This document shows, piece after piece, positions 27,577-38,368 of a stretch of DNA of 64,000 nucleotides (within the stretch, counting starts at the first letter, position 1; the number at the start of each line of letters is the position of its first letter). The position numbers and the translations under genes are program-made. This DNA comes from Sulfurimicrobium sp963741495 (GTDB taxonomy: Bacteria; Pseudomonadota; Gammaproteobacteria; Burkholderiales; Sulfuricellaceae): NCBI GenBank assembly GCA_963741495.1, contig CAVUID010000015.1:248001-312000 (forward strand), in the 5' to 3' direction. The notes below the pieces were generated by a model. It was not told the origin of the DNA. It ran no database searches and worked only from the letters and a program-made list of their open reading frames with translations.

Positions 27577-28676
27577 GGCTGATAGGGTTGATGCTCGTAG
27601 CCCAGATCCGCTGCCACGCTGGGATGTGTCACCTGCCCGAGATGCAGGTTCAGTCCGTTCAGCAATCCGGCGTCCTGCCGCAGGGCTTCCCGATAACCTA
27701 GCCCTGCGAGCCTGAGTGCGTAGGGCAGGGTGGCATGGGTAAGCGCCTGGGTTGAGGTGCGGGCGCAGGCGGCGGGCATGTTGGTGACACAGTAGTGCAC
27801 TACGCCTTCCTCGATATAGGTAGGATGGGAATGGGTGGTCGGACGCGAGGTTTCGGCGCAGCCGCCCTGGTCGATGCAGACATCCACCAGCACCGAGCCG
27901 GAGCGCATGCTGCTGACCATGTCACGGCTGATCAGCCTGGGTGCGCGCTTGCCGGGAATCAGGACAGAGCCGACCACCAGATCGGCATCCGCAACCAGTT
28001 TCTCGATGGCGCCAGTCTGCGAATAACAGGTCTTGAGACGCCCGCCGAACACATCGTCCAGATAGCGCAGGCGATTCAGGTTGATGTCCATGATCGTGAC
28101 ATCTGCGCCCAGTCCCAGCGCCATTTTTGCAGCTTCGGTGCCGACTGAGCCGGCCCCGAGAATGACCACTTTCCCCGGCATGACGCCCGGCACGCCTCCG
28201 AGCAGGACGCCGCTGCCGCCATGATTCATTTGCAGGCTGGCGGCACCCGCCTGAATCGCGATTCGGCCCGCGACTTCGGACATCGGGGTGAGCAGGGGCA
28301 GGCGGCCCTGTGTATCGGTGACGGTTTCGTAGGCGATGCCGATGATCCTGCGTTCCACCAGTTGGCGCGTCAGTTCAGCATCGGCGGCAAGGTGCAGGTA
28401 GGTGAAGAGGATCTGGCCTTCCTGCAGCATCCCGATTTCGGCGGGCTGCGGTTCCTTGACCTTGATCACCATGGGGCAGGCGAAGGCGTCCGCCGCGGTC
28501 GCCACCACCTGCGCGCCGGCAGCGGAATAGCGCTCATCGCCATAGCCGATGGCAGCACCCGCGCGGGCTTCCACCCGTACCTCATGGCCGGCAGCGACCA
28601 GGGCGCGAACGCCTGTCGGGGTCAGTCCGACGCGGAATTCATGATCCTTGATTTCCTTGGGGACGCCGATCATCAC
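27573..28676 (-). CDS. ald: Alanine dehydrogenase
   Basis: This enzyme interconverts L-alanine and pyruvate with NAD and ammonia. The 367 residues open M-M-I-G-V-P-K-E-I-K-D-H-E-F-R-V-G-L-T-P, the Ald/PntA start. They carry the N-H-G-G-S-G-V-L-L-G-G-V-P-G-V segment and the Rossmann motif V-I-L-G-A-G-S-V-G-T-E-A near residue 172, and D-Q-G-G-C near residue 270. The length fits Ald and not PntA. It lies three bases downstream of pyrD, which may be co-transcribed. Confidence 0.94.
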   Translation of the reverse strand: MMIGVPKEIKDHEFRVGLTPTGVRALVAAGHEVRVEARAGAAIGYGDERYSAAGAQVVATAADAFACPMVIKVKEPQPAEIGMLQEGQILFTYLHLAADAELTRQLVERRIIGIAYETVTDTQGRLPLLTPMSEVAGRIAIQAGAASLQMNHGGSGVLLGGVPGVMPGKVVILGAGSVGTEAAKMALGLGADVTIMDINLNRLRYLDDVFGGRLKTCYSQTGAIEKLVADADLVVGSVLIPGKRAPRLISRDMVSSMRSGSVLVDVCIDQGGCAETSRPTTHSHPTYIEEGVVHYCVTNMPAACARTSTQALTHATLPYALRLAGLGYREALRQDAGLLNGLNLHLGQVTHPSVAADLGYEHQPYQP

Positions 28677-28679
28677 TTG

Positions 28680-29690
28680 CTAAATCTCCTCGCAAGCCTC
28701 TCGGATCAGTGCCGGGCCGCGATAGATGAAGCCGCTGTAGAACTGCACCAGGCTGGCGCCGGCAAGGATTTTTTCCTTCGCATCCAGTCCACTCATGATG
28801 CCGCCCACGCCGATGATGGGGATTTTTCCGTCGAGCGCCAGGCTGAGTTGCTTCACCACGCTGGTGGATCGGAGCCGTACCGGTGCGCCGGAAAGACCGC
28901 CAGCTTCTTCGCCGTGAGGCAATCCGGCCACGCCTTCGCGGGCTAGCGTGGTGTTGGTGGCGATTACGCCCTCGATCTGGTATTTCAGCAGCAGGTCGGC
29001 GATTTCGATGATCTGCTCCGTTTCCAGGTCGGGCGCGATTTTCAGTGCCAGGGGAACGTGTCTGCCATGTTGCTGGGCCAGTTTTCCCTGTTCGTTCTTG
29101 AGCGCATCCAGCAGGGCTTCGAGCTCGCTCGATTGCTGCAACTGGCGCAGGTTCTTGGTATTGGGTGAGGAAATGTTGACCGTGACGTAGCTGGCGTGGG
29201 GATAGACCTTGCGCAGGCAGGTGAGATAGTCGTCTGCCGCGTTCTCGATCGGCGTGTCGAAGTTCTTGCCGATGTTGATGCCGAGGATGCCGCGATATTT
29301 TGCTTTTCTGACGTTCTCGATCAGTTTGTCCACGCCGTCGTTGTTGAACCCCATGCGGTTGATGATGGCATTCGCCTGCGGGATGCGGAACAGGCGCGGC
29401 TTGGGGTTGCCGGGCTGGGGGCGGGGGGTGATGGTGCCGATTTCAAGGAAACCGAAACCCAGCGCCGCCAGCGCGTCGATGTAGTCGCCATTCTTGTCCA
29501 GTCCTGCCGCAAGTCCGACCGGGTTGGGGAAGTCGATACCCATCACGGTGCGGGGCTTGTCGGGAACCGTGTGAGCCAGCAGGCCGAGTAGCCCAAGGCG
29601 CTGGGCCGTCTTCATGCCCTGCATGCCAAGATGATGGGCGGATTCGGCATCCATGCTGAAGAACACGGATCGGATCAGGGAATAGAGCAT
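28680..29690 (-). CDS. pyrD: Dihydroorotate dehydrogenase (quinone), class 2
   Basis: PyrD oxidises dihydroorotate to orotate at the inner membrane using quinone, step four of pyrimidine synthesis. The N-terminal helix Y-S-L-I-R-S-V-F-F-S-M-D-A-E-S-A-H-H marks the membrane-associated class 2. N-P-V-G-L-A-A-G-L-D-K-N-G, N-R-M-G-F-N-N, N-I-S-S-P-N-T and G-V-G-G-I are present. The ATG at 29690 gives 336 residues, as in E. coli; a longer frame to 29723 would overlap the upstream gene. Confidence 0.96.
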   Translation of the reverse strand: MLYSLIRSVFFSMDAESAHHLGMQGMKTAQRLGLLGLLAHTVPDKPRTVMGIDFPNPVGLAAGLDKNGDYIDALAALGFGFLEIGTITPRPQPGNPKPRLFRIPQANAIINRMGFNNDGVDKLIENVRKAKYRGILGINIGKNFDTPIENAADDYLTCLRKVYPHASYVTVNISSPNTKNLRQLQQSSELEALLDALKNEQGKLAQQHGRHVPLALKIAPDLETEQIIEIADLLLKYQIEGVIATNTTLAREGVAGLPHGEEAGGLSGAPVRLRSTSVVKQLSLALDGKIPIIGVGGIMSGLDAKEKILAGASLVQFYSGFIYRGPALIREACEEI

Positions 29691-29698
29691 GCGATTTC

Positions 29699-30472
29699 TT
29701 AGAGTTTGAGTTGATCGAGCCACTCGGTGACGACCTTGACCAGTTCACCATTGCGCTCGTGGAAGTAATGATCGGCGCCAGGAACTACAATTTGCCGTGA
29801 TTGCGGGTTGCCGGCCTTGTGCATGGCTGCAAGGCGTTCCGGGGCCATGTTCAGCACCTGCGGATATTCGGCGCTGCCATATACGTCCAGCACCGGAACA
29901 TGCATTTTCGCCAGCGGGAAAGGTTCTATCATCGGCTGGCCAAAATCGGTTGCACCCATGCCGATCCCGATATAGGCGTTTATATCCTTGTCGCCTTTTT
30001 GCGCTACCCAGTGCATGGCCATGTGTGCGCCGCAGCTATGGGCGGCAAGCACGATATGCTTGACCCCGGTATCGCGCAGATAGGCAATGGCAGCGTTGAT
30101 ACGTGGCCCTGCTTCTTTAAAAAGTGGAACGTAGTCGTTGTACTTGGCATCCTTTTCCAGCACCGGCATCTGTAGCGACAGGGTATGCCATCCGCTCGCC
30201 GGCAGAGCGGTGCGCAGTGGGGCGGCAACATCGGCCCAGTCCGGGTGCATGCCGCGGCCATGCAGGATGATGACGGCTCCACGCGCATGCCGCTGCGTGG
30301 TCGGGGTGTAGATGGAAAGGAAGGGATGGCTGCCGGCATTAAGCCAGACCGGTTCACCCTCGACAATCATGTCCACGATTTCATCCGCAAGGCGTTTTTC
30401 GCGGGCCAGGTCGGCGGCGGGGGCGGAAAGGGCAAAAAGGGCCAGATAAACTGTGACGAGATATTTAATCAT
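29699..30472 (-). CDS. Exported alpha/beta hydrolase, DUF3530 family
   Basis: The 257 residues start with a signal peptide (Y-L-V-T-V-Y-L-A-L-F-A-L-S-A-P-A-A). The fold motifs follow: I-I-L-H-G-R-G-M-H-P-D-W near residue 70, a nucleophile elbow A-A-H-S-C-G-A near residue 143, and a likely catalytic aspartate and histidine in V-P-G-A-D-H-Y-F-H-E. DUF3530 proteins are periplasmic esterase-like enzymes of unknown substrate. It ends eight bases before the pyrD start and may share its transcript. Confidence 0.82.
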   Translation of the reverse strand: MIKYLVTVYLALFALSAPAADLAREKRLADEIVDMIVEGEPVWLNAGSHPFLSIYTPTTQRHARGAVIILHGRGMHPDWADVAAPLRTALPASGWHTLSLQMPVLEKDAKYNDYVPLFKEAGPRINAAIAYLRDTGVKHIVLAAHSCGAHMAMHWVAQKGDKDINAYIGIGMGATDFGQPMIEPFPLAKMHVPVLDVYGSAEYPQVLNMAPERLAAMHKAGNPQSRQIVVPGADHYFHERNGELVKVVTEWLDQLKL

Positions 30473-30827
30473 GCGTCAAGTATGGAGAATGGACGCGGAA
30501 TTGACAAGATTCGCCGTGGCACGAAAGGCAGTTCCTTTGCAGGGCGGGAAGCAGCGAAGCCATCTGCAACATGCCGATGTGCATTAATCCTAGAAAAAGC
30601 AGTTAACCACGGAGGGCACGGAGAACACGGAGCAAGAACAATAGATTGCATGATATTTGGCATTCATCCGTTGGGTGAGGCCATAAATTTTCGCAAACAG
30701 CCTTTCTCTGTGTTCTCCGTGCCCTCCGTGGTTATCGAACTGAGGTTAATCGGGATTGCTTCGCTGTTTGCCACGCTGCACCACTAATGATGCCGGCGCG
30801 AAACATGAAACCTGCTGTAGCGGGATC
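30473..30827. other. 355-bp intergenic region with a long inverted repeat
   Basis: No coding frame with family resemblance was found between the DUF3530 gene and the aminotransferase gene. The stretch holds a near-perfect 29-base inverted repeat (separate entry). No convincing promoter for the divergently placed neighbours was seen; both flanking genes lie on the minus strand. Confidence 0.7.
30603..30734. repeat. Inverted repeat of about 29 bases containing a 9-base tandem motif
   Basis: The left arm (30603-30632) contains three 9-base units starting CACGGAG (CACGGAGGG, CACGGAGAA, CACGGAGCA). The right arm (30706-30734) is its reverse complement with one internal mismatch. A 73-base spacer separates them. 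Similar ACGGAG-rich elements are known as dispersed intergenic repeats in proteobacteria. A transcript could form a very stable hairpin. Confidence 0.85.
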
Positions 30828-32018
30828 TTAAGCCAGGGCTTGCTGGATCCTGTTCAGCGCGTTTTCCAGGTTGCTCATCGAGGTGGCGAAAGAGATGCGG
30901 AAGTAGCCTTCTGCGCCAAACGCCGAACCGGGAACGACGGCGACGCCCTTTTCCAGCAGGTATTCGGACAGGGCCATGTCGGTGGCTTCCTTGATGAGGC
31001 CGCGCTGGTGCAGGTCGGCGATGGCTTCGCGGGCATCGGGGAAGGCGTAGAACGCGCCGCCGGCCTTGATGCATTTCAGTCCCTTCATTTCGTTGAAGCG
31101 GCGCACCACGAATTCATGCCGTTCGCGGAAGGCTTTGACCATGGGGGTGATGCATTCCTGGTCGCCATCCAGTGCGGCCTGGGCGGCCACCTGGGAGATC
31201 GAGGTGGGGTTGGAGGTGGACTGGGATTGCAGAATTTCCATCGCCTTGATGATTTTTTCCGGGCCGGCGGCGTAGCCGATGCGCCAGCCGGTCATGGAAT
31301 AGGCCTTGGACACGCCGTTCAGCACGATGCAGCGGTCTTTCAGCTCGGGGGTGGCGTTGAGGATGTTGACGAATTTCTCGCCCGAGAGGTTGACGTGTTC
31401 GTACATGTCGTCGGTGGCGACCAGTACGTGGGGGTGCTTTTTCAGCACTTCGCCCAGCGCCTGCAGTTCGTCCAGGGTGTAGACCGCGCCGGTCGGGTTG
31501 GACGGGCTGTTGATCATGAACAGCTTGGTTTTCGGGGTGATGGCCGCTTCCAGTTGCGCCGGGGTGATCTTGAAGCCCTGCTCGATGCCGCAGTTGACGA
31601 TCACCGGCTTGCCTTCGGCAACCAGGGCGATGTCGGCATAGGAAACCCAGTAGGGCGCCGGGATGATGACTTCGTCGCCGGGGTTGATGACGGCCAGCAC
31701 CAGGTTGAAGATGGTCTGCTTGCCGCCGACGCCGACGATGACTTCCTTGGCGGTGTAATCGAAGCCGTTGTCGCGCTTGAATTTGGCGACAATGGCGTTT
31801 TTCAGGCCGGGAATGCCGCTCACCGGGGTGTACTTGGTGAAGCCGTCATCGATGGCTTTCTTGGCCGCGTTCTTGATGTGTTGCGGGGTGTCGAAATCAG
31901 GTTCGCCGGCACCCAGTCCGATGATGTCCTTACCCTCTGCTTTCAGCTTGGCTGCGCGGGCCGTGACGGCGAGAGTGGGGGATTCCTTGATGGCTTGAAC
32001 GCGCTGTGACAGTTCCAA
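30828..32018 (-). CDS. Pyridoxal-phosphate aminotransferase, aspartate aminotransferase type
   Basis: This class I aminotransferase has 396 residues from a TTG at 32016-32018. I chose that start because AAGGA lies seven bases upstream and family members begin near L-S-Q-R-V-Q-A-I-K; an in-frame ATG at 32066 would reach into the uvrB promoter. Landmarks are G-A-G-E-P-D-F-D-T-P, I-N-S-P-S-N-P-T-G-A-V, D-D-M-Y-E, and the cofactor lysine in N-G-V-S-K-A-Y-S-M-T-G-W-R-I-G-Y. Bacterial AspC/AatA of this subgroup use aspartate, and some also prephenate. Divergent from uvrB. Confidence 0.92.
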   Translation of the reverse strand: MELSQRVQAIKESPTLAVTARAAKLKAEGKDIIGLGAGEPDFDTPQHIKNAAKKAIDDGFTKYTPVSGIPGLKNAIVAKFKRDNGFDYTAKEVIVGVGGKQTIFNLVLAVINPGDEVIIPAPYWVSYADIALVAEGKPVIVNCGIEQGFKITPAQLEAAITPKTKLFMINSPSNPTGAVYTLDELQALGEVLKKHPHVLVATDDMYEHVNLSGEKFVNILNATPELKDRCIVLNGVSKAYSMTGWRIGYAAGPEKIIKAMEILQSQSTSNPTSISQVAAQAALDGDQECITPMVKAFRERHEFVVRRFNEMKGLKCIKAGGAFYAFPDAREAIADLHQRGLIKEATDMALSEYLLEKGVAVVPGSAFGAEGYFRISFATSMSNLENALNRIQQALA

Positions 32019-32058
32019 AGTTCTATCCTTGAGTGAGCGGGTCGGGTATTGGCCCGCA

Positions 32059-32067
32059 TGGTACAAT
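32059..32067 (+). promoter_or_regulatory. Extended -10 promoter for uvrB
   Basis: TGGTACAAT, a TGn-extended -10 box with one change from TATAAT, ends 32 bases before the proposed uvrB GTG. No good -35 hexamer was seen, which is usual for extended -10 promoters. The same nonamer precedes rimO. Confidence 0.5.
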
Positions 32068-32099
32068 TCTGCTGTTTAAAAAACCGTCAAATTCTACCC

Positions 32100-34115
<2,016 letters not shown>

Positions 34116-34137
34116 TCGTCAATAGGAAGCCGGCCTG

Positions 34138-34184
34138 CGTAGGTCGGGCTTTGCCCGAAATGTCGGGTTAAAACCCGACCTACG
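34138..34184. repeat. Intergenic palindrome, GTAGGTCGGG type
   Basis: Arms CGTAGGTCGGG (34138-34148) and CCCGACCTACG (34174-34184) are perfectly complementary, and a smaller internal palindrome (GGGC-TTT-GCCC) follows the left arm. It lies between the convergent uvrB and acetyl-CoA hydrolase genes. The outer TAGGTCGG/CCGACCTA arms recur at 40451-40519. Confidence 0.85.
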
Positions 34185-34195
34185 TCCTGATTGGT

Positions 34196-36059
34196 CTACT
34201 CGAACAGCATGGTGACCTCATGCGTGTCGCCATGTCGCGCGATGGCGATGTTGTCGCAGGCCTGCTTGGCCAGGTTGATCATGTTGGCATTGTAGGTCTG
34301 GATTTCAGCGCTGAATCCGCGCAAGCCCCTGGCCTTGGCATGCTCCAGCAGTCTTAACTGCAAGGCTTTGCCGATTCCCACGGCCTGCCATTCGGGCGAG
34401 ACCATGTAGGCGACTTCGGCCATATTGGTCGATGCGTTGACGAAATAGCAGGCGCTGCCGATCAGCGTCTCGCCTTCCTCCGTGCCCGTAACCACCAGAA
34501 AGGCGACGTCACTATCCTGGTCCGCGTTGCACAGGCGCTGCGCTTCACTATCGGAAAGCTGGTTCAGGCGCCAGAACATGCGCGTGTGGCGATCCTCCTT
34601 GATCATGCGCTGGAAGAACTGTTGCAGTGCTGGCGCATCTTCCTTCCGGGTGGGGCGAATCAGGACGGCCTTCTGGTTTCGCAGGGTGATGCGTCGTTCT
34701 TCTTCGACGGGGTATTCATCCCGGTTTCTTAGCGATTGATCCGGCCTCATGTAGCGCAGCTTTTTCGCCTCAGCCAGCAGCCAGGGGCGAAAATCCGGAT
34801 GGGCGATCTGGATCAGTGCGAGCGCGCGTTCCCGAATGGATTTGCCGAACAGGTAGGCGACGCCATATTCGGTGATCACATAATGCACATCCGAACGCGC
34901 AATGGTGACACCTTCACCGTCGAGCAGGAGCGGCCGGATGCGCGAGGTTTTGCCGTCATCGGTGGTGGACTGCAGGCAGATGATGGGCTTGCCGCCTGGC
35001 GACAGGGCTGCACCACGGATAAATTCGGGCTGGGTCGATACCCCGCCGCAGAAGCGGCCCTCGAATTGGTCGCTGCAAATCTGCCCGGTCAGATCCACCG
35101 AGCAGGCCTGGCTCACCGAAACCATTTTATGTTGCTGGGAAATTGCATGGATATCGCTCACCCGCTCGATGGCCTGAATGGAAAAGAACGGGTTGCGGTC
35201 GATCAGGTCGTATAGCTTGCGCGTTCCCATGCAGTAGCTGGCAACGACCATGCCCTTGTACGGGCCTTTTTTCTGGCCATTGATCACCCCTTTCTCCACC
35301 AGCGGTACGATGGCATCTGTAATGAGGTCCGAGTGGATGCCCAGATCACGGCGATCCGTCAGGTATTTCAGTGATTCCTGCGGCAAGTGCCCGAGGCCGA
35401 TCTGCAGGGTGGAACGGTCCTCGATGATGCCTGGCAATATTGCGCGCGATCTGCTCGACAACTGCATTGGCCGGATGAACCGGAGGCTCGATGATGGGCG
35501 AGTCGTTCCACACCATGGCGTCAAAGCGGCTGATGTGGATCAGGCTGTCGCCCATGGTGCGGGGCATATTGGGATTGATCTCGGCGATGATGTGTCTGGC
35601 ATGCTGCACCATGGCCACGGTGATATCCACGGAAATGCCCAGGCTGGCATAGCCGAATTCATCCGGTGGCGAAACCTGCACCAGCGCGACATCAACCGGG
35701 ATGCGGCCGTTTTCGACCAGCCTGGGCACCTGGGATAGCGAAACGGGAACGTATTCGGCCTGCAGGCTGGCCACGGCGGCGCTTTCATCAGCGCCGACAA
35801 AAAAACATTTGTGCTGGTAGCGGGTGTTGGCCTTGTCGCCCTGGTGCGGAATCGCACCGTAATTGAAGAAGTGCAGCAGCGTGACATCAGGCGGCGGGTT
35901 GGCCTGATTTTCAAGTGCTGTCGCCAGCAGACGTGGCGTGGCGCAGGCACTGCCGAGATATACCTGATGACCGGTCTGAATCAAAGTGACGGCTTCCCCG
36001 GCAGATACGATACGGGACTGGTATTCAGCCAGTGAAGGATAGCGCGCAATAATTTCCAT
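34196..36059 (-). CDS. Acetyl-CoA hydrolase/transferase fused to a GNAT acetyltransferase, frameshifted
   Basis: Residues 1-215 (from 36059) form the N-terminal CoA-transferase half. The frame then breaks at 35435, and the next frame continues with I-I-E-D-R-S-T-L-Q-I-G-L-G-H-L-P, the C-terminal half with G-G-V-S-T-Q-P-E-F-I-R-G-A. Removing one base gives 620 residues. The last 170 or so are a GNAT domain (V-S-P-E-W-Q-A-V-G-I-G-K-A-L near the acetyl-CoA loop). This double architecture exists in other proteobacteria; the first half exchanges CoA between acetyl and other acids. The stop at 34196 follows the palindromic repeat. Confidence 0.88.
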
Positions 36060-36142
36060 TATTGGTCATGATGGATGCCCCTGTCTGTTGGTGATTCACC
36101 TCGGAAGTGCTACAGAAATTTTTCTAGCGGAAGCCGGAAGGC

Positions 36143-36148
36143 TATAAT
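36143..36148 (+). promoter_or_regulatory. -10 box for the EF-G paralogue gene
   Basis: A perfect TATAAT lies 60 bases before the ATG. The -35 region about 17-18 bases upstream (TTTTCT) is weak, so this is a candidate only. Confidence 0.45.
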
Positions 36149-36208
36149 TCAGATAACGCGGTCCAGATTCCCTTTCACAGTATCAAACAATAATCGAAAG
36201 GACTTGAA

Positions 36209-38255
36209 ATGCCAAACGATCATGTGGCTTCCATACGTACCCTGGCGCTCGTCGGCCATGGCGCCAGCGGCAAGACGACGCTGGCCGAATCCCTGCTTTT
36301 CCAGGCTGGCGCGATTGCCAGCCGGGGCAGCGTGGAAAAGGGCAACACTGTCTGTGATTTCGATGTGCAGGAAAAAGACTGCGGCCACTCTCTCAACTCC
36401 GCCGTGGTGAATTTTTCCTATCAGGGCCAGCATATTCACCTCATCGATACCCCGGGCTATCCGGATTATTCCGGCCAGGCCATCAGCGCTCTGGCCGCAG
36501 TGGATACCGCCGTAGTGGTGATCAATGCCCAGGCGGGGATCGAGCTGGCCACGCGACGCATGATGAAGGCGGCAGCGGCACGCGGGTTGTGCCGCATGAT
36601 CGTGATCAACAAGATCGATGCCGACAACCTCGATCTGCCGGGTTTGCTGGCAGACATTCAGGAGACCTTCGGCAAGGAGTGCCTGCCGATCAATCTCCCG
36701 GCGCATGGACGGCAGGATGTGGTGGACTGTTTCTTCAACCCTGACGGCGACGCCGATTTTTCCTCGGTCAAGGAAGCGCACACCGCGCTGGTCGATCAGG
36801 TGGTGGAGGTAGACGAGGACTTGATGGCTCTCTATCTGGAGCAGGGCGAGGAATTGAGCCCGGCGCAGTTGCATGCGCCGTTTCGAAAAGGCCTTGCGCG
36901 AAGGGCATCTGGTGCCGGTGTGTTTCACTGCGGCAAAAAACGGCACAGGCGTGGGCGAGTTGCTGGATGTCATTGCCAGACTTGCGCCCAATCCGGCTGA
37001 AGGCAATGCGCCGCCATTCCTCAAGGGAGAAGGCGCTGAGGCGCTGGAATTCCATGCCGAGCCGGATGCGGATAAACATGTTCTGGCCCATGTGTTCAAG
37101 GTCATCATCGATCCCTATGTCGGCAAGATGGGCGTCTTTCGAGTCCATCAGGGAACGCTCAGACGCGATGCGCAACTCTTCGTCGGTAATGGCAAGCGTC
37201 CGTTCAAGGCCGGGCATCTGTACCTGCTGCAGGGCAAGGATTACGTCGAGACCGATGCCTTGCTGCCGGGCGACATCGGTGCCGTGGCCAAGGTGGATGA
37301 AATCGAGTTCGACGCGGTGTTGCACGATTCTCACGACGAGGACCACATCCATTTGCGGCCCCTCGATTTTCCCAGACCGATGCACGGTCTGGCGGTCGAA
37401 ACCCGGCGCAAGGGGGATGAGCAGCGCCTGTTCGAGATCCTGCACAAGCTGGAAATGGAAGATCCCACTTTTATGGTGGAACGCCATCCGGCAACCAATG
37501 AAACCGTGATTCGCGGGCTGGGCGAATTGCACCTGCGGGCCAAGCTGGACAAGATGGTGCAAGCCTACAAGCTGGAAGTGGACACCCGGCCACCGCGCAT
37601 CCCCTACCGCGAAACCATTTCCAGCAATGCCGAAGGCCACTACCGCCACAAGAAACAGAGCGGCGGGGCAGGACAGTTCGGCGAAGTGTTCCTGCGCATC
37701 GAAGTGCTACCGCGCGGCGCTGGCTATGAATTCGTGGATGCAGTCAAAGGCGGGACCATTCCCGGCGTATTCATGCCTGCAGTGGAGAAGGGCGTCAGGC
37801 AGGCGCTGGAGGCGGGCGTGATCGCCGGTTACCCGGTGCAGGACATCCGCGTCGTGGTTTACGACGGCAAGCACCATCCGGTGGATTCCAAGGAAGTGGC
37901 CTTCGTCGTCGCCGGCCGCAAAGCACTGATCGAGGCCGTCAAGGCCGCCAAACCCATTTTGCTGGAACCGATCGTCAGCATCGAAATACTGGGGCCGGAA
38001 TCGTCCATCGGCGATCTTGCCGGTGATATCGCCGGCAAGCGCGGCCATGTCACCGGCACCGAGCCGCGCGGCAACGCTGTCGCCATTTCCGGCGAAGTCC
38101 CGCTGGCCGAACTCAGTGACTACCAGTCGCGACTGCGCTCGCTGACCAGCGGGCAGGGCTCCTACTCGCTGGAATTCAGCCGTTATGCCGCGGTGCCGCC
38201 AGCGGTGCAGCAGACCCTGATGTCGCAGTTCAAGGCGCAGGAAGAGGAGGATTAG
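36209..38255 (+). CDS. Elongation factor G-like GTPase, frameshifted
   Basis: This is a translational GTPase related to EF-G: G-H-G-A-S-G-K-T-T-L-A-E (P-loop), D-T-P-G-Y-P-D-Y and N-K-I-D-A are the G1, G3 and G4 motifs. The first frame (from 36209) leaves the family alignment after H-A-P-F at 36883. One base on, the next frame reads E-K-A-L-R-E-G-H-L-V-P-V and runs to 38255. The restored length is 681 residues. The switch and domain IV sequences differ from canonical FusA, and P-D-Y replaces V-D-F after D-T-P-G, so this belongs to the EF-G-like paralogues of unclear role. A canonical fusA should exist elsewhere. Confidence 0.88.
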
Positions 38256-38309
38256 GTAGCGACGTTTGAGGGGATGGGAGACGTAGGCAGTTCTGCTCGC
38301 AGGGTGAGC

Positions 38310-38318
38310 TGGTACAAT
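38310..38318 (+). promoter_or_regulatory. Extended -10 promoter for rimO
   Basis: TGGTACAAT, identical to the box before uvrB, lies 50 bases before the rimO ATG. No clear -35 element accompanies it. Confidence 0.45.
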
Positions 38319-38368
38319 TCACAACTTAGTGCGAATACTGCTTGCGTCCATCCAGAATGAGTTGATTC

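Noticed and set aside
27573..28676. Transhydrogenase alpha subunit PntA in place of alanine dehydrogenase
   Set aside because: The length of 367 residues and the lack of the C-terminal membrane part and a pntB neighbour fit Ald.
30603..30734. CRISPR array
   Set aside because: The repeats are inverted, not direct with even spacers, and no cas gene is present.
30756..32009. Plus-strand open frame of 417 codons opposite the aminotransferase
   Set aside because: Glycine- and valine-rich shadow of a conserved gene with no domain of its own.
36209..38255. Canonical elongation factor G
   Set aside because: The switch II sequence D-T-P-G-Y-P-D-Y and the absence of rpsL-rpsG-tuf neighbours point to the EF-G-like paralogue.
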